The position numbers were made by a program, and so were the translations under genes. A stretch of DNA of 64,000 bases, from the NCBI RefSeq assembly GCF_024347295.1, contig NZ_AP025459.1:558001-622000 (forward strand), in the 5' to 3' direction. The DNA comes from Vibrio artabrorum (GTDB lineage: Bacteria > Pseudomonadota > Gammaproteobacteria > Enterobacterales > Vibrionaceae). Position 1 is the first letter of the stretch. The number at the start of each line of letters is the position of its first letter. The notes below the pieces were generated by a model that saw only the letters and a list, made by a program, of their open reading frames with translations, did no database searches and was not told the origin of the DNA. Below, piece by piece: positions 27,036-36,625 of the stretch.

Positions 27036-27130
27036 AGGCACTCTCAATCAATAGGAATTCAAACAAACGTAAGTGTGATTAGCTTAAACAGAAGTCGTTC
27101 GGTTAACTGTGGTGTGGAACGCAAATCTGA

Positions 27131-27173
27131 GGCTTTGAGATAAAGCTGGCAGTCTTAGCTTTATCTCAAAGCC
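27131..27173. repeat. Perfect 17-bp inverted repeat beyond aceA
   Basis: GGCTTTGAGATAAAGCT and its exact complement AGCTTTATCTCAAAGCC are separated by nine bases. It lies about 80 bases after the leftward aceA stop. No T tract follows on either strand, so it may stabilise or process the aceA mRNA, or be a dispersed chromosomal repeat. Confidence 0.7.
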
Positions 27174-27250
27174 TTCCCCCGGATCTTACCTAAGTAAGAG
27201 AGAAGGGCGGGGGAGGCTTTAGCGTTAGCGATTAATCAAAGTGTTCGCGA

Positions 27251-28849
27251 TTAATCAAATTGGTTCGATGTATTCGCTTCACCTGCCGCTTTTAGTGCGT
27301 TTTCACCCGCAAAGTACTCTTTGTGGTCATCACCCATGTCTGAACCAGACATGTTTTGGTGTTTAACACATGCGATGCCTTGGCGGATTTCTTTACGTTG
27401 AACATTCGCAACGTAACCCAACATGCCTTGGTCACCGAAGTACTCTTTCGCAAGGTTGTCAGTAGACAGCGCGGCTGTGTGGTACGTAGGCAGAGTAATC
27501 AAGTGGTGGAAAATGCCCGCTTCACGAGATGCATCGGCTTGGAAGGTGCGGATTTTGTCGTCAGCACGTTTAGACAGTTCAGACTCGTCGTATTCCGCGC
27601 TCATTAGGTTAGCGCGGTCGTATGCAGAAACATCTTCACCAGCTTCAACCATCGCATCGTATGCTTGTTGGCGGAAATTTAGCGTCCAGTTGAATGATGG
27701 AGAGTTGTTGTACACCAATTTCGCATTAGGGTGTACTTCGCGAACGCCATCCATCATCTCTTTGATTTGACCGATGTGTGGTTTCTCAGTCTCAATCCAA
27801 AGTAGGTCAGCACCGGCGTTGATGGCTTCGATACAGTCAAACACACAACGGTCTTCTCCCGTACCTTGGCGGAATTGGTATAAGCCTGAAGGTAGGCGCT
27901 TAGGTCGAACCAGCTTGCCGTCACGATTGAAGCAAACATCGCCTTCAGCCATATCAGCCACATCGATCTCTTCAACATCTAGGTACGAGTTGTAGATGTC
28001 ACCTTGGTCGCCCGGCTCTTTCACTACTGCAATTTCTTTTGTTAGACCCGCACCTTGTGAATCGGTACGCGCAACAATGATGCCGTTGTCGATGCCCAGT
28101 TCAAGGAATGCGTAACGAAGCGCACGAAGTTTCGCGTGGAAGTCAGCGTGTGGCACCGTTACTTTGCCGTCTTGGTGGCCACATTGTTTCTCATCGGCTA
28201 CTTGGTTTTCGATTTGCAGACAACAAGCACCCGCTTCAATCATCTGCTTAGCCATTAGATAAGTCGCTTCTGCGTTACCAAAACCTGCATCGATGTCAGC
28301 GATAATAGGCACTACGTGTGTTACGTGGTTGTCTATTTTGTCTTGGATGCGGTCTTGTAGATTGACATCGCCTGCTTCACGAGCGGCATCCAGTTCACGG
28401 AATAAGCCTCCTAATTCACGAGCATCGGCTTGGCGCAAGAAGGTGTATAGCTCTTCTACGAGAGCTGCAACTGAGGTTTTCTCATGCATTGATTGGTCTG
28501 GGAGTGGGCCGAACTCTGAACGAAGTGCTGCAACCATCCAACCAGAAAGGTATAGGTAGCGGCGATCTGTTTTGCCATCAAAGTGCTTCTTGATAGAAAT
28601 CAACTTTTGTTGACCGATAAAACCGTGCCAACAACCCAGAGACTGAGTGTATTGAGAGCTGTCTTTATCGTAAGCCTCCATATCCGCACGCATGATATTT
28701 GCCGTGTATTGCGCGATATCCAGACCGGTTTTGAATTTGTTTTGAGCTCGCATGCGAGCTGCAGATTCAGCATTGATTGCATCCCATGGAGCACCTGCAG
28801 CGCTTTTAGCAACTTCTATCATTTCGATATCTTGTGTAATTTGCGACAT
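27251..28849 (-). CDS. aceA: AceA, isocitrate lyase (long form)
   Basis: A 532-residue isocitrate lyase splitting isocitrate into glyoxylate and succinate. It belongs to the longer subgroup found in Pseudomonas and Acinetobacter (about 530 residues) rather than the 434-residue E. coli type. The catalytic cysteine motif is EKQCGHQDGKVTVP (near residue 220), and the Mg-binding aspartates lie in PIIADIDAGFGN. A conserved SPSFNWTL block follows near residue 400. A LysR gene is divergent and malate synthase G lies beyond it, so the glyoxylate shunt is clustered here. Confidence 0.95.
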   Translation of the reverse strand: MSQITQDIEMIEVAKSAAGAPWDAINAESAARMRAQNKFKTGLDIAQYTANIMRADMEAYDKDSSQYTQSLGCWHGFIGQQKLISIKKHFDGKTDRRYLYLSGWMVAALRSEFGPLPDQSMHEKTSVAALVEELYTFLRQADARELGGLFRELDAAREAGDVNLQDRIQDKIDNHVTHVVPIIADIDAGFGNAEATYLMAKQMIEAGACCLQIENQVADEKQCGHQDGKVTVPHADFHAKLRALRYAFLELGIDNGIIVARTDSQGAGLTKEIAVVKEPGDQGDIYNSYLDVEEIDVADMAEGDVCFNRDGKLVRPKRLPSGLYQFRQGTGEDRCVFDCIEAINAGADLLWIETEKPHIGQIKEMMDGVREVHPNAKLVYNNSPSFNWTLNFRQQAYDAMVEAGEDVSAYDRANLMSAEYDESELSKRADDKIRTFQADASREAGIFHHLITLPTYHTAALSTDNLAKEYFGDQGMLGYVANVQRKEIRQGIACVKHQNMSGSDMGDDHKEYFAGENALKAAGEANTSNQFD

Positions 28850-28977
28850 AACTATTCCTTAGTTTCACGTGGGTATGGTTGCCAACTTGGCTTGGATTAA
28901 ACTTTGCTATGGACAAAGAATAATCATGTATGTGATAATTTTGTTAATTTATAGTTATTATGTTCGGTATTTTTTTT

Positions 28978-29931
28978 ATGAATATTGCTCGTATAGACCT
29001 TAATTTACTTGTGTATTTAGACATCTTGCTACGTGAAAGAAACGTAACACGCGCCGCAAATCAGTTGGGTATTACTCAGCCAGCCATGAGCAATGGTCTA
29101 CGCCGATTACGTGATCTGTTTGAAGACCCGCTATTGGTGAGAACCAGTGAAGGGATGGTGCCGACCGAACGCGCACACAAGTTGCAGCCACTGGTTCGAA
29201 ACATCTTGGCGAATGTAGAAAAGACGTTGCAACCGACAACGGAATTTAACGCAGAAGACAGCGAACGTGTGTTCCGTATTATGGCAAGCGATTATGCAGA
29301 GTCGACTCTCATTCAGCCATTGCTTAAAAAGTTGAGTGAGATTGCCCCCAAAATACGGTTGGATATCATGACGCCAAGTGACGTGAGCTATCAGGATGTG
29401 GAACAAGGAACGGTGGATATTATAATCAACCGATTTGACGATATTCCTCAGTCTTTTCATCAGATGAGCCTTTGGCACGACGGGTTTTCTTGTCTATTTA
29501 GTTGTGACAACCCGATAGCCGATAACTTCGATATTTTATCGTATCTAAAGGCGCAACATATTTGGGTAAGTAAGACAGGTATGGGAACGGGAGTGGGAAT
29601 AAACCCAAGCGAAGCACAAAAGCTTGGTTGGATAGATGAGGCATTAATGCGCATTGGTAAAACCCGTAACATCACGGTGTTTACTCGACACTACTTGTCG
29701 GCGATTCTCTTCGCACAACAGAAGAACCTGATTCTGACTATTCCTACCAAAGCGGCGCAACTGCAGCGCAATAACCCTAGATTGTTGATCAAGCCTGCGC
29801 CATTTGCGATTGAACCCTTTGAGGTAAAAATGGCGTGGAGTCCATTGTTACAAACCAATCCCGACCATCAGTGGATGCGTCGCTTGATTAAAAGTGTTGC
29901 CAATGAAATCGAAAGTGGTGTCACGGGATAA
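28978..29931 (+). CDS. LysR-family transcriptional regulator
   Basis: A 317-residue LysR regulator from ATG 28978, or 323 from ATG 28960 (six extra hydrophobic residues); neither has a clear ribosome binding site. The N-terminal helix-turn-helix is NVTRAANQLGITQPAMSNGLRRLRDLF, with RIDLNLLVYLDILL before it in the NodD/SyrM-like style. The C-terminal effector domain starts at about residue 90. It lies between divergent aceA and downstream glcB, so control of glyoxylate-shunt genes is likely. The effector is unknown. Confidence 0.88.
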   Translation: MNIARIDLNLLVYLDILLRERNVTRAANQLGITQPAMSNGLRRLRDLFEDPLLVRTSEGMVPTERAHKLQPLVRNILANVEKTLQPTTEFNAEDSERVFRIMASDYAESTLIQPLLKKLSEIAPKIRLDIMTPSDVSYQDVEQGTVDIIINRFDDIPQSFHQMSLWHDGFSCLFSCDNPIADNFDILSYLKAQHIWVSKTGMGTGVGINPSEAQKLGWIDEALMRIGKTRNITVFTRHYLSAILFAQQKNLILTIPTKAAQLQRNNPRLLIKPAPFAIEPFEVKMAWSPLLQTNPDHQWMRRLIKSVANEIESGVTG

Positions 29932-30067
29932 CATCGTTTTTATGGTATTTCTTTTGTGAATAGCCAATATAAACAACATAAATTAGATAAATTTTTGCCA
30001 TTTAAGTAGGTTTAAATAAGTGAAGTAAATTTATTGAGTTGTCATCCGTTAGTTTGAGAGGGATTTT

Positions 30068-32248
30068 ATGAGCAGTCGTATTCAACAGGGAAGCTTGAAC
30101 ATTGATAGCACCCTCTACCAATTAATTAATGATCAGGTAATTCCAGGGACGGGCATTGTCGCTGAAGACTTTTGGCAGTCATTTGCCACCATCCTTAAAG
30201 ATTTGGCGCCAAAAAATCGCGCTTTGCTTATCAAGCGTGAAGATCTTCAACATCAAATTGACGTTTGGCACCAAGAGCGTGCTGGGCAAACGCTAGATCC
30301 TGTGGAGTACAAACAGTTCTTACAGCAGATTGGTTATTTGGTCCCTGAAGGTGATGACTTTCAAGTGACGACAGCGAGTGTAGAACCTGAGATCGCAACA
30401 CAAGCCGGGCCGCAGCTTGTGGTGCCAATCATGAACGCACGTTTTGCACTTAACGCCGCCAATGCGCGTTGGGGCAGCCTCTATGATGCGCTCTACGGAA
30501 CGGACGTGATCAGTGAAAGTGATGGCGCGGAAAAGGGCGGAAGTTTTAATCCAGTGCGCGGCGCCAAGGTCGTGGCTTATGCTCGTGAGTTCCTTGATGA
30601 TGCCGCGCCATTAAACGGTGTCTCCCATAAAGACGTCACCCAATACAGCATCAGTAATGTAAGCATCGGCAATAAGCTGACAGCGACCCTCAATAATGGT
30701 GAAGAAGTCACTCTCATTGATAGCGACCAGTTTATTGGCTATCAAGGTGACGCCAGTTCCCCTTCGTGCATTCTTCTTAAGCACAATAATTTGCACATCG
30801 AAATTCAAATTGACCCGAGCGCACCGATTGGTAGCGTTGATGTGGCGGGTATTAAAGATGTACTGGTTGAAGCGGCACTCACGACCATTATGGATTGCGA
30901 AGACTCGGTTGCTGCAGTTGATGGTGAAGATAAAGCACTGGCTTACCGTAATTGGTTAGGCTTGATGAAAGGTGATCTGCAAGAATCGCTAGAGAAAAAC
31001 GGCAAAACCATTGTTCGTAACCTTAACCCAGATCGCCAATACACCAGCGTGACGGGGGGTGAGATTTCACTTAAAGGGCGCAGTATGTTGTTCATACGCA
31101 ATGTTGGTCACCTGATGACTAGCCCAGCCATTATTGATGCCGAAGGCAATGAAGTGCCTGAAGGTATTATGGATGGCATGATCACTTCGCTCATCGCCAT
31201 CCATGACTTAAAAGGCAATAGCGTGTACCAAAACTCAACCGCAAACAGCATCAATATTGTAAAACCTAAGATGCATGGTCCTGAAGAGGTTGCATTTACC
31301 AATGAGTTGTTCGGTCGAATAGAAGATGCGTTAGGGCTGGAGCGATTCACGATAAAAGTCGGCATCATGGACGAAGAGCGTCGTACTTCGGTTAACCTTA
31401 AAGAATGTATTCGTGCCGCTAAAGATCGTGTTGTGTTTATCAATACTGGTTTCTTAGACCGTACCGGTGATGAGATTCACACCAGCATGGAAGCGGGGCC
31501 TTTTGCCCCTAAAACACAGCTGAAAACCATGACTTGGATTGGCGCATACGAAGATCAAAACGTTGATCTTGGCTTAGCTTGTGGCCTGCAAGGTAAAGCC
31601 CAGATTGGTAAAGGTATGTGGCCAGAACCAGACAATATGGCGAAGATGATGGACGCGAAAATCGGACACCTACAAGCGGGTGCTAATACCGCTTGGGTTC
31701 CATCGCCAACCGCCGCGACTTTGCACGCGCTGCACTATCACAAGGTGAGTGTACCAAGCCGTCAGAAAGAGCTTCGTGAGCGAGTGAGAGCCAATGTCGA
31801 TGATATTCTCACTATCCCGCTACTGGGCAATCAAAAGCTGACAGCGCAAGAGATTCAAAATGAATTAGACAATAACACCCAAGGTATTTTGGGGTATGTC
31901 GTGCGTTGGATTGACCAAGGGGTAGGGTGCTCGAAGGTGCCAGATATTAACGATGTCGGTTTGATGGAAGACCGCGCGACGCTGCGTATTTCAAGTCAAC
32001 ACATTGCCAACTGGTTACGTCATGGGATTTGTAATGAAGCCCAAGTCATGCAGACTATGAAGCGCATGGCCGCAGTGGTGGATGAGCAAAATGCGGGTGA
32101 CCCGAACTATCGCAACATGGCCCCTGACTTTGAAAACAGCATTGCATTTTCAGCAGCGTGTCAGTTGGTGTTCGAAGGCTGTGCACAGCCTAGCGGTTAC
32201 ACCGAACCAGTGCTGCATGCCATGAGATTGAAGTTAAAAGCGCTTTAA
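30068..32248 (+). CDS. glcB: Malate synthase G
   Basis: A 726-residue malate synthase of the G type (E. coli GlcB is 723), condensing glyoxylate with acetyl-CoA. Visible blocks are [38 protein letters not shown] sequence near residue 115, [41 protein letters not shown] with the catalytic Arg, and [20 protein letters not shown]. Start ATG 30068 follows GAGAGGGA. It completes the glyoxylate shunt with AceA. The segment at about residues 175-260 is closely mimicked by a small protein encoded 435 bases downstream. Confidence 0.96.
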   Translation: MSSRIQQGSLNIDSTLYQLINDQVIPGTGIVAEDFWQSFATILKDLAPKNRALLIKREDLQHQIDVWHQERAGQTLDPVEYKQFLQQIGYLVPEGDDFQVTTASVEPEIATQAGPQLVVPIMNARFALNAANARWGSLYDALYGTDVISESDGAEKGGSFNPVRGAKVVAYAREFLDDAAPLNGVSHKDVTQYSISNVSIGNKLTATLNNGEEVTLIDSDQFIGYQGDASSPSCILLKHNNLHIEIQIDPSAPIGSVDVAGIKDVLVEAALTTIMDCEDSVAAVDGEDKALAYRNWLGLMKGDLQESLEKNGKTIVRNLNPDRQYTSVTGGEISLKGRSMLFIRNVGHLMTSPAIIDAEGNEVPEGIMDGMITSLIAIHDLKGNSVYQNSTANSINIVKPKMHGPEEVAFTNELFGRIEDALGLERFTIKVGIMDEERRTSVNLKECIRAAKDRVVFINTGFLDRTGDEIHTSMEAGPFAPKTQLKTMTWIGAYEDQNVDLGLACGLQGKAQIGKGMWPEPDNMAKMMDAKIGHLQAGANTAWVPSPTAATLHALHYHKVSVPSRQKELRERVRANVDDILTIPLLGNQKLTAQEIQNELDNNTQGILGYVVRWIDQGVGCSKVPDINDVGLMEDRATLRISSQHIANWLRHGICNEAQVMQTMKRMAAVVDEQNAGDPNYRNMAPDFENSIAFSAACQLVFEGCAQPSGYTEPVLHAMRLKLKAL

Positions 32249-32348
32249 TGAAAACAACGTCATCACGCAGTAAAACAGAACAATCAATCGGATGAGTAGC
32301 GAATAAGAAAATAACAAAAAAGAAAGTCCCTTTAAACCGAGCCAAGGT

Positions 32349-32384
32349 GCCGCGCTTAATTGTTTATAGCGCGGCTTTTTTTTT
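32349..32384 (+). terminator. Terminator of glcB
   Basis: GCCGCGCT and AGCGCGGC form a perfect 8-bp stem followed by nine T residues. Confidence 0.9.
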
Positions 32385-32682
32385 GCTTTTTCAGGGGAGA
32401 ATAGGGGAAACCCAATGATGATCAAAACAGTGGTACTTTATTGATGCCTGCTTTCATCTCATCCGTTTCCCATTTGCTGCTGACGTCATTTGGTATTCAC
32501 AGGGGCGGGGTTTTAAAAAGCAATTTAGTAAAATTTACAGTGTGAAGTTTTTGTTGTGAAATTGTTTGAAAAATAAAGGTAGTATGAAATACATAGAGAC
32601 CACACGGTACTAAACCATTTTGAAAAGGGTCAATCGGGATGTTTGGCCTACATGACATTCAAAGCCGTAAGAGGGAAAGACG

Positions 32683-33255
32683 ATGAATATGCTGACACTA
32701 GACAAAACAGAACTTCACAGAAACCATTCAACATTTATTGCTGAAGCTGTCTTTGCCGTTGAAATGGTGAAAGCAGACAAGCAACTCGAAAAACAGAAAA
32801 TGGCGAAACAGTTGCTTGATACCCTATTTCCTTTAGAAGCGGGTTCACACGAAGACGCGGTGAGCTATGAGATTGATTATCGACACGTTCAGGTTTACTT
32901 CAAAAACGGTGAGCATACAGGTCTGAAACGCGCTAAGCACTTTGTGGCTTACACAGGGGATAAGGCAAAACCTTCGGCCATTCTTTTCCGTGATGAGAGT
33001 GGTACACACGTTGAAGTGACAATTGGTGCTCGTAAAGGAACAGGCCGTCTGGAGTTGGTTGACATTCAAGATATCCAACTAGAGACATGCACCACCTTTG
33101 GCCAAACTGAGGTCAGCCGCTCTTCGGGTATCCGTCATTGGGTCAGCTTAGTGAAAGGTGATGAAAGCGGTCGACCGAATGCATCGAGTGAAGACAAAGA
33201 GTTCACGGCAAAGAATGGTGAAGACTACAACCTAGGTTTTTGTTTCGCAATTTAA
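32683..33255 (+). CDS. Small protein derived from a malate synthase G domain
   Basis: A 190-residue protein with a good start (GAGGGAAAGACG before the ATG). Much of its length aligns by eye with glcB encoded just upstream. LDTLFPLEAGSHEDAVSYEI parallels [41 protein letters not shown] parallels [38 protein letters not shown] parallels [16 protein letters not shown], and HWVSLVKGDES parallels [11 protein letters not shown]. This covers the beta-rich insertion domain and the edge of the TIM barrel; the catalytic Arg and most metal ligands are not included, so it should not be an enzyme. It has its own terminator. A regulatory or sensor role for a bound metabolite is possible but unproved. Confidence 0.8.
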   Translation: MNMLTLDKTELHRNHSTFIAEAVFAVEMVKADKQLEKQKMAKQLLDTLFPLEAGSHEDAVSYEIDYRHVQVYFKNGEHTGLKRAKHFVAYTGDKAKPSAILFRDESGTHVEVTIGARKGTGRLELVDIQDIQLETCTTFGQTEVSRSSGIRHWVSLVKGDESGRPNASSEDKEFTAKNGEDYNLGFCFAI

Positions 33256-33323
33256 TGCTGTGTCACCGCTATAGGCTATAAGCTATCTTACCATCGCTCT
33301 CTCTTTTAACTTTGATAACCTTG

Positions 33324-33347
33324 CCCCGCTTTATTGCGGGGTTTTTT
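33324..33347 (+). terminator. Terminator of the malate-synthase-like gene
   Basis: CCCCGC and GCGGGG pair around TTTATT and are followed by six T residues. Confidence 0.88.
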
Positions 33348-33718
33348 GTTAGAGCTATAAATAAATTGCTCGGATATCAAAGTGATCTGAAAATAATTAA
33401 CCAAAACTCTCTTTGGGCTATTGTATTGTTTAAAATGTTGTAAAATAATGATTTTTAATCTTTTTTGTCTCAGGTTTGTAGCCGGTTAATTGTTGGTTTT
33501 GACTGCGGTAGTGATCATCATCAGTCCAGAATTCAAAAAAAATGCTTTGAGCTGTGCTATAATGCGCAGCTTGAGATTGAGCTAATAAGTCCATTTGTCA
33601 CCTATTTCAGTGATTTTTACCATGTGTGTTTACGTGATGTGGCAAGCCAATCAAGTAGTAATTGGATATGGAGAGCGTCCTTATATTCGTTGATTCGGAT
33701 ATGCGAACATCATAATTT
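33348..33718 (+). promoter_or_regulatory. Upstream region of the BCCT transporter gene
   Basis: This 371-base stretch has an extended -10 element TGCTATAAT (33555-33563) without a good -35. That would give a leader of about 150 bases. No ribosome binding site precedes the transporter ATG. An 85-codon open frame overlaps that ATG as ATGA but lacks support as a gene. Confidence 0.4.
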
Positions 33719-35326
33719 ATGAGTTTTAAATCAAAAAAGTACAGTATTGATTCTACCGATTATCAAGTTGGTCAAGATAACGTTAGCAAATGGGGCATGG
33801 ATGTCCATAACACCGTATTCTTAGCCTCAGTCGGCTTATCTATTCTCTTTATCGTCACTCTTCTTGCTTTTCCTGCGGCAGATGCTAAAGCTGCGATTGA
33901 CTCCATCAAGGGAGCCGTTCTATCAAATTTCGACTTCCTGTTTATGTGGGGAGCCAACATTCTTCTCATTTTTGCCATTATTCTTGCGTTTTCACCGTTG
34001 GGTAAAATTCGCTTAGGTGGTGAAGATGCGACTGCAGATTATTCAATGCCATCTTGGATCGCGATGTTATTTGCCGCAGGTATGGGAATAGGACTTATCT
34101 TCTGGGGTGTTGCAGAACCTACTGCATTCTTCACAAATTGGCTTGGAACGCCCCTTAACGTAGAGCCTTTTACTGCCGAAGGGCGTGAACTAGCATTAGG
34201 TGCAACGGTATTCCACTGGGGATTGCATGCATGGGCCATTTATGGCATGACAGCACTTTGCCTCGCATATTTTGTTTATAACAAAGGTTTACCGCTATCA
34301 ATGCGATCGGTGTTTTACCCACTATTAGGTGATCGTGTTTGGGGCAAGATAGGAGATGTAATCGATGTGCTAACCGTATTGGTGACTCTGTTTGGTCTAG
34401 CGACCTCCTTAGGTTTAGGTGGCACACAAGCCGCAAGTGGTATAAGCCATGTGTTTGGTTTAGAAAATAGTATTTACCTTCAGCAAGCGATTATCGTTTT
34501 GATTATGGGATTAGCGATCATTTCTGTTTTGCGTGGTATGGATGGTGGGGTTAAGTTCCTAAGCAACCTGAACATGGTCATTGCGTTCGTATTCCTGGGT
34601 CTTATTGCTGTTCTGAACTTCACAACCGTGCTTGATTCAGTGGCGACCGCGGTAACGGGTTACGTGAAAAATATCGTGGCCTTGAGTCAAAGTTCTGGCC
34701 GTGAAGATACAACATGGTTGCATGGCTGGACGGTGTTCTACTGGGCATGGTGGGTTGCATATGCCCCTTTCTTTGGTATGTTTGTCGCGCGCATTTCTAA
34801 AGGCCGCACGGTTCGTGAATTCTTAGTATGTGTATTGGTCATTCCAACATTAGTTACAACGGCTTGGATGTCTATCTTTGGTGGTGTGGCTATCGAACAA
34901 GTGATGAATCAGGTTGGGCAACTTGGGCTAGAACAAGGCATTACAGATGTCTCTCTAAGCTTGTTCTACATGCTCGATGCATATCCGTTTGGCAATGTAT
35001 TATCAGTCATCGCCGTTGCGTTGATCGTTGTATTCTTTGTTACCACGTTAGATTCAGGCTCTATTGTTGTCGATGGTATGACGGCGGGTGGTAAGCTTGA
35101 AGTACCAGTGAAGCAGAAAGTCGTTTGGGCGGTGATTTCAGGTGCTATCGCAATGGTGATGTTGTGGATCGGTGGAACTCAATCAATTCAAGCATTGCAA
35201 TCGATCACGATCATTGCTGCATTGCCGTTTACTATCATCCTTCTGCTCGCTTGTGTAAGCTTGTTCAAAGGCTTACTGACTGAAGTTGATAAAGGACAAA
35301 CAAGCGTTAGCGAAACAGTGAAATAA
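33719..35326 (+). CDS. BCCT-family transporter (betaine/choline/carnitine type)
   Basis: A 535-residue inner-membrane protein with about 12 helices. The glycine-rich segment MGIGLIFWGVAEPTAFF and the family signature FYWAWWVAYAPFFGMFVARISKGRTVREF are clear. BCCT proteins take up trimethylammonium or dimethylsulfonio compounds, usually with sodium, for osmoprotection or nutrition. A long regulatory C-terminal tail is absent, so osmotic gating like BetP is less likely. It is a single gene with its own terminator. Substrate among betaine, choline, DMSP and similar compounds is not assignable. Confidence 0.92.
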   Translation: MSFKSKKYSIDSTDYQVGQDNVSKWGMDVHNTVFLASVGLSILFIVTLLAFPAADAKAAIDSIKGAVLSNFDFLFMWGANILLIFAIILAFSPLGKIRLGGEDATADYSMPSWIAMLFAAGMGIGLIFWGVAEPTAFFTNWLGTPLNVEPFTAEGRELALGATVFHWGLHAWAIYGMTALCLAYFVYNKGLPLSMRSVFYPLLGDRVWGKIGDVIDVLTVLVTLFGLATSLGLGGTQAASGISHVFGLENSIYLQQAIIVLIMGLAIISVLRGMDGGVKFLSNLNMVIAFVFLGLIAVLNFTTVLDSVATAVTGYVKNIVALSQSSGREDTTWLHGWTVFYWAWWVAYAPFFGMFVARISKGRTVREFLVCVLVIPTLVTTAWMSIFGGVAIEQVMNQVGQLGLEQGITDVSLSLFYMLDAYPFGNVLSVIAVALIVVFFVTTLDSGSIVVDGMTAGGKLEVPVKQKVVWAVISGAIAMVMLWIGGTQSIQALQSITIIAALPFTIILLLACVSLFKGLLTEVDKGQTSVSETVK

Positions 35327-35379
35327 AGTCACTGCGTGAATAGTTAACGGCTCATTTCAGACGAAGCGTTGTTCCAAAG

Positions 35380-35410
35380 CTCTCTTGCACAGTGTGTAAG
35401 GGAGTTTTTT
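35380..35410 (+). terminator. Terminator of the BCCT gene
   Basis: CTCTCTT and AAGGGAG pair with one wobble around an 11-base loop and are followed by six T residues. Confidence 0.75.
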
Positions 35411-35439
35411 ATGTTTGATAAGACATTAAGATAAGAAAA

Positions 35440-35477
35440 AGACAAAAAAGAGCCACAAGCGAATCGTTACTTGTGGC
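35440..35477 (-). terminator. Terminator of the M14 peptidase gene
   Basis: GCCACAAG and CTTGTGGC form a perfect stem (35452-35477). On the minus strand it is followed by TCTTTTTTGTC. Confidence 0.75.
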
Positions 35478-35525
35478 GCTTTTAAAATATAGAGGGCTAG
35501 CGATTATTAGGGGGTAGGTATTTGC

Positions 35526-36452
35526 TTACGCGTTTAATTCGTGTTGAATTACATAGTCTAAAGCACCGACTACCGCAGCAACCTGAGCGTCATTGCACTC
35601 TTCGTCTGTTACCTTGTCGCTGTCCGGGTAAACCTCAGTGGTTGTACCGTACTTACAATCAGTCACACCGCCACATAAGCCAAGCTTCTTCATTGGGTAG
35701 TTAATCACACCATGTTGGGTAACTTCAGAACCAATGATCTTGCCGTCTTCATCTGCTGGCGCAATGTGAGTTACCTTTTGTACTGCAGCAATCACTGCCG
35801 CTTGGAAGTCAGGTTGTGGATTTTCAGTATCGCCCACCGTGTAGAAACCGTCTGGGATCATCCCTTCAATGTACTCAATACCATCACGCGCCGCGAGTGC
35901 TGGTCGGAATTCTGTTTCATCAGAGTCTGTCGTCTCATGCAGGTCAACGTGAACCAAAACTTCTGGTAAAGAAGCGACTAAAGCTCTTAAGTTGGCTGAC
36001 TCTTCTACTGGCGTATCGTCGTAGAAAGAGCGGTTTGGATCGACAGCATTTGGGTTCCAACGGTTGATCACTTCGTAACCCCAAGGGCTTACACAAGGTG
36101 CAACAACAATGTTGAAGTGTGCTGAGTATTGTTCCGCTTGAGTTGCGGCGAACTTGATTGCGCCATGCACACCACTGGTTTCGTAACCATGAACGCCACC
36201 CGTGACAAGAATCGTTGGTTTTGATGCGTCCCAGTTTTTGCTTTTGATAGCGAAAAGCGGGAAGCGAGCTTCATCGTAGCTCAGCGCCCCGTATTGCTCG
36301 ATGTCAAAGCGGTCTGCCAGTGCTTGGATTTTTGACACGACTTCTTGCTGGTATTCACGCTTAACGGTTCTTTGAGCGAACCATGCTTGACGTTCTGCTT
36401 GTTGCCATTTTTTTCCTGGCTTACCAATTGGGTAGGAGTATTCACTTTTCAT
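35526..36452 (-). CDS. M14-family zinc metallopeptidase / deacylase
   Basis: A 308-residue protein of the zinc carboxypeptidase (M14) superfamily, succinylglutamate desuccinylase/aspartoacylase-like branch. Zinc ligands are visible as VTGGVHGYETSG (H-x-x-E, near residue 90) and VLVHVDLHETTDSDETEF (third His, near residue 170). NPNAVDPNRSF supplies the substrate-binding Asn-Arg. The C-terminal GTTTEVYP may hold the catalytic Glu. There is no signal peptide, so it is cytoplasmic. Substrate unknown. It is a single gene. Confidence 0.83.
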   Translation of the reverse strand: MKSEYSYPIGKPGKKWQQAERQAWFAQRTVKREYQQEVVSKIQALADRFDIEQYGALSYDEARFPLFAIKSKNWDASKPTILVTGGVHGYETSGVHGAIKFAATQAEQYSAHFNIVVAPCVSPWGYEVINRWNPNAVDPNRSFYDDTPVEESANLRALVASLPEVLVHVDLHETTDSDETEFRPALAARDGIEYIEGMIPDGFYTVGDTENPQPDFQAAVIAAVQKVTHIAPADEDGKIIGSEVTQHGVINYPMKKLGLCGGVTDCKYGTTTEVYPDSDKVTDEECNDAQVAAVVGALDYVIQHELNA

Positions 36453-36625
36453 CTATACTTGTTCTTTTATGTTCGCGAAAGATGAAGACAGACTAGTCCT
36501 GTCTAGCAGAGACGGCAATAGAAAACACACTTTGTGACTTTATTTTTACAGACTCATAACTTTGACGAGCGGATTGATGGTGTTACATTTTATTCATTGT
36601 TTAATCCCTTAAAAGAGACCATAAA

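Noticed and set aside
27178..27250. Possible small RNA or attachment site after aceA
   Set aside because: No promoter or terminator structure beyond the inverted repeat already listed, and no direct repeats.
33465..33722. 85-codon frame ending in ATGA at the BCCT start
   Set aside because: TTG start with no ribosome binding site, and a likely promoter element lies inside it; kept only as an observation about coupling.
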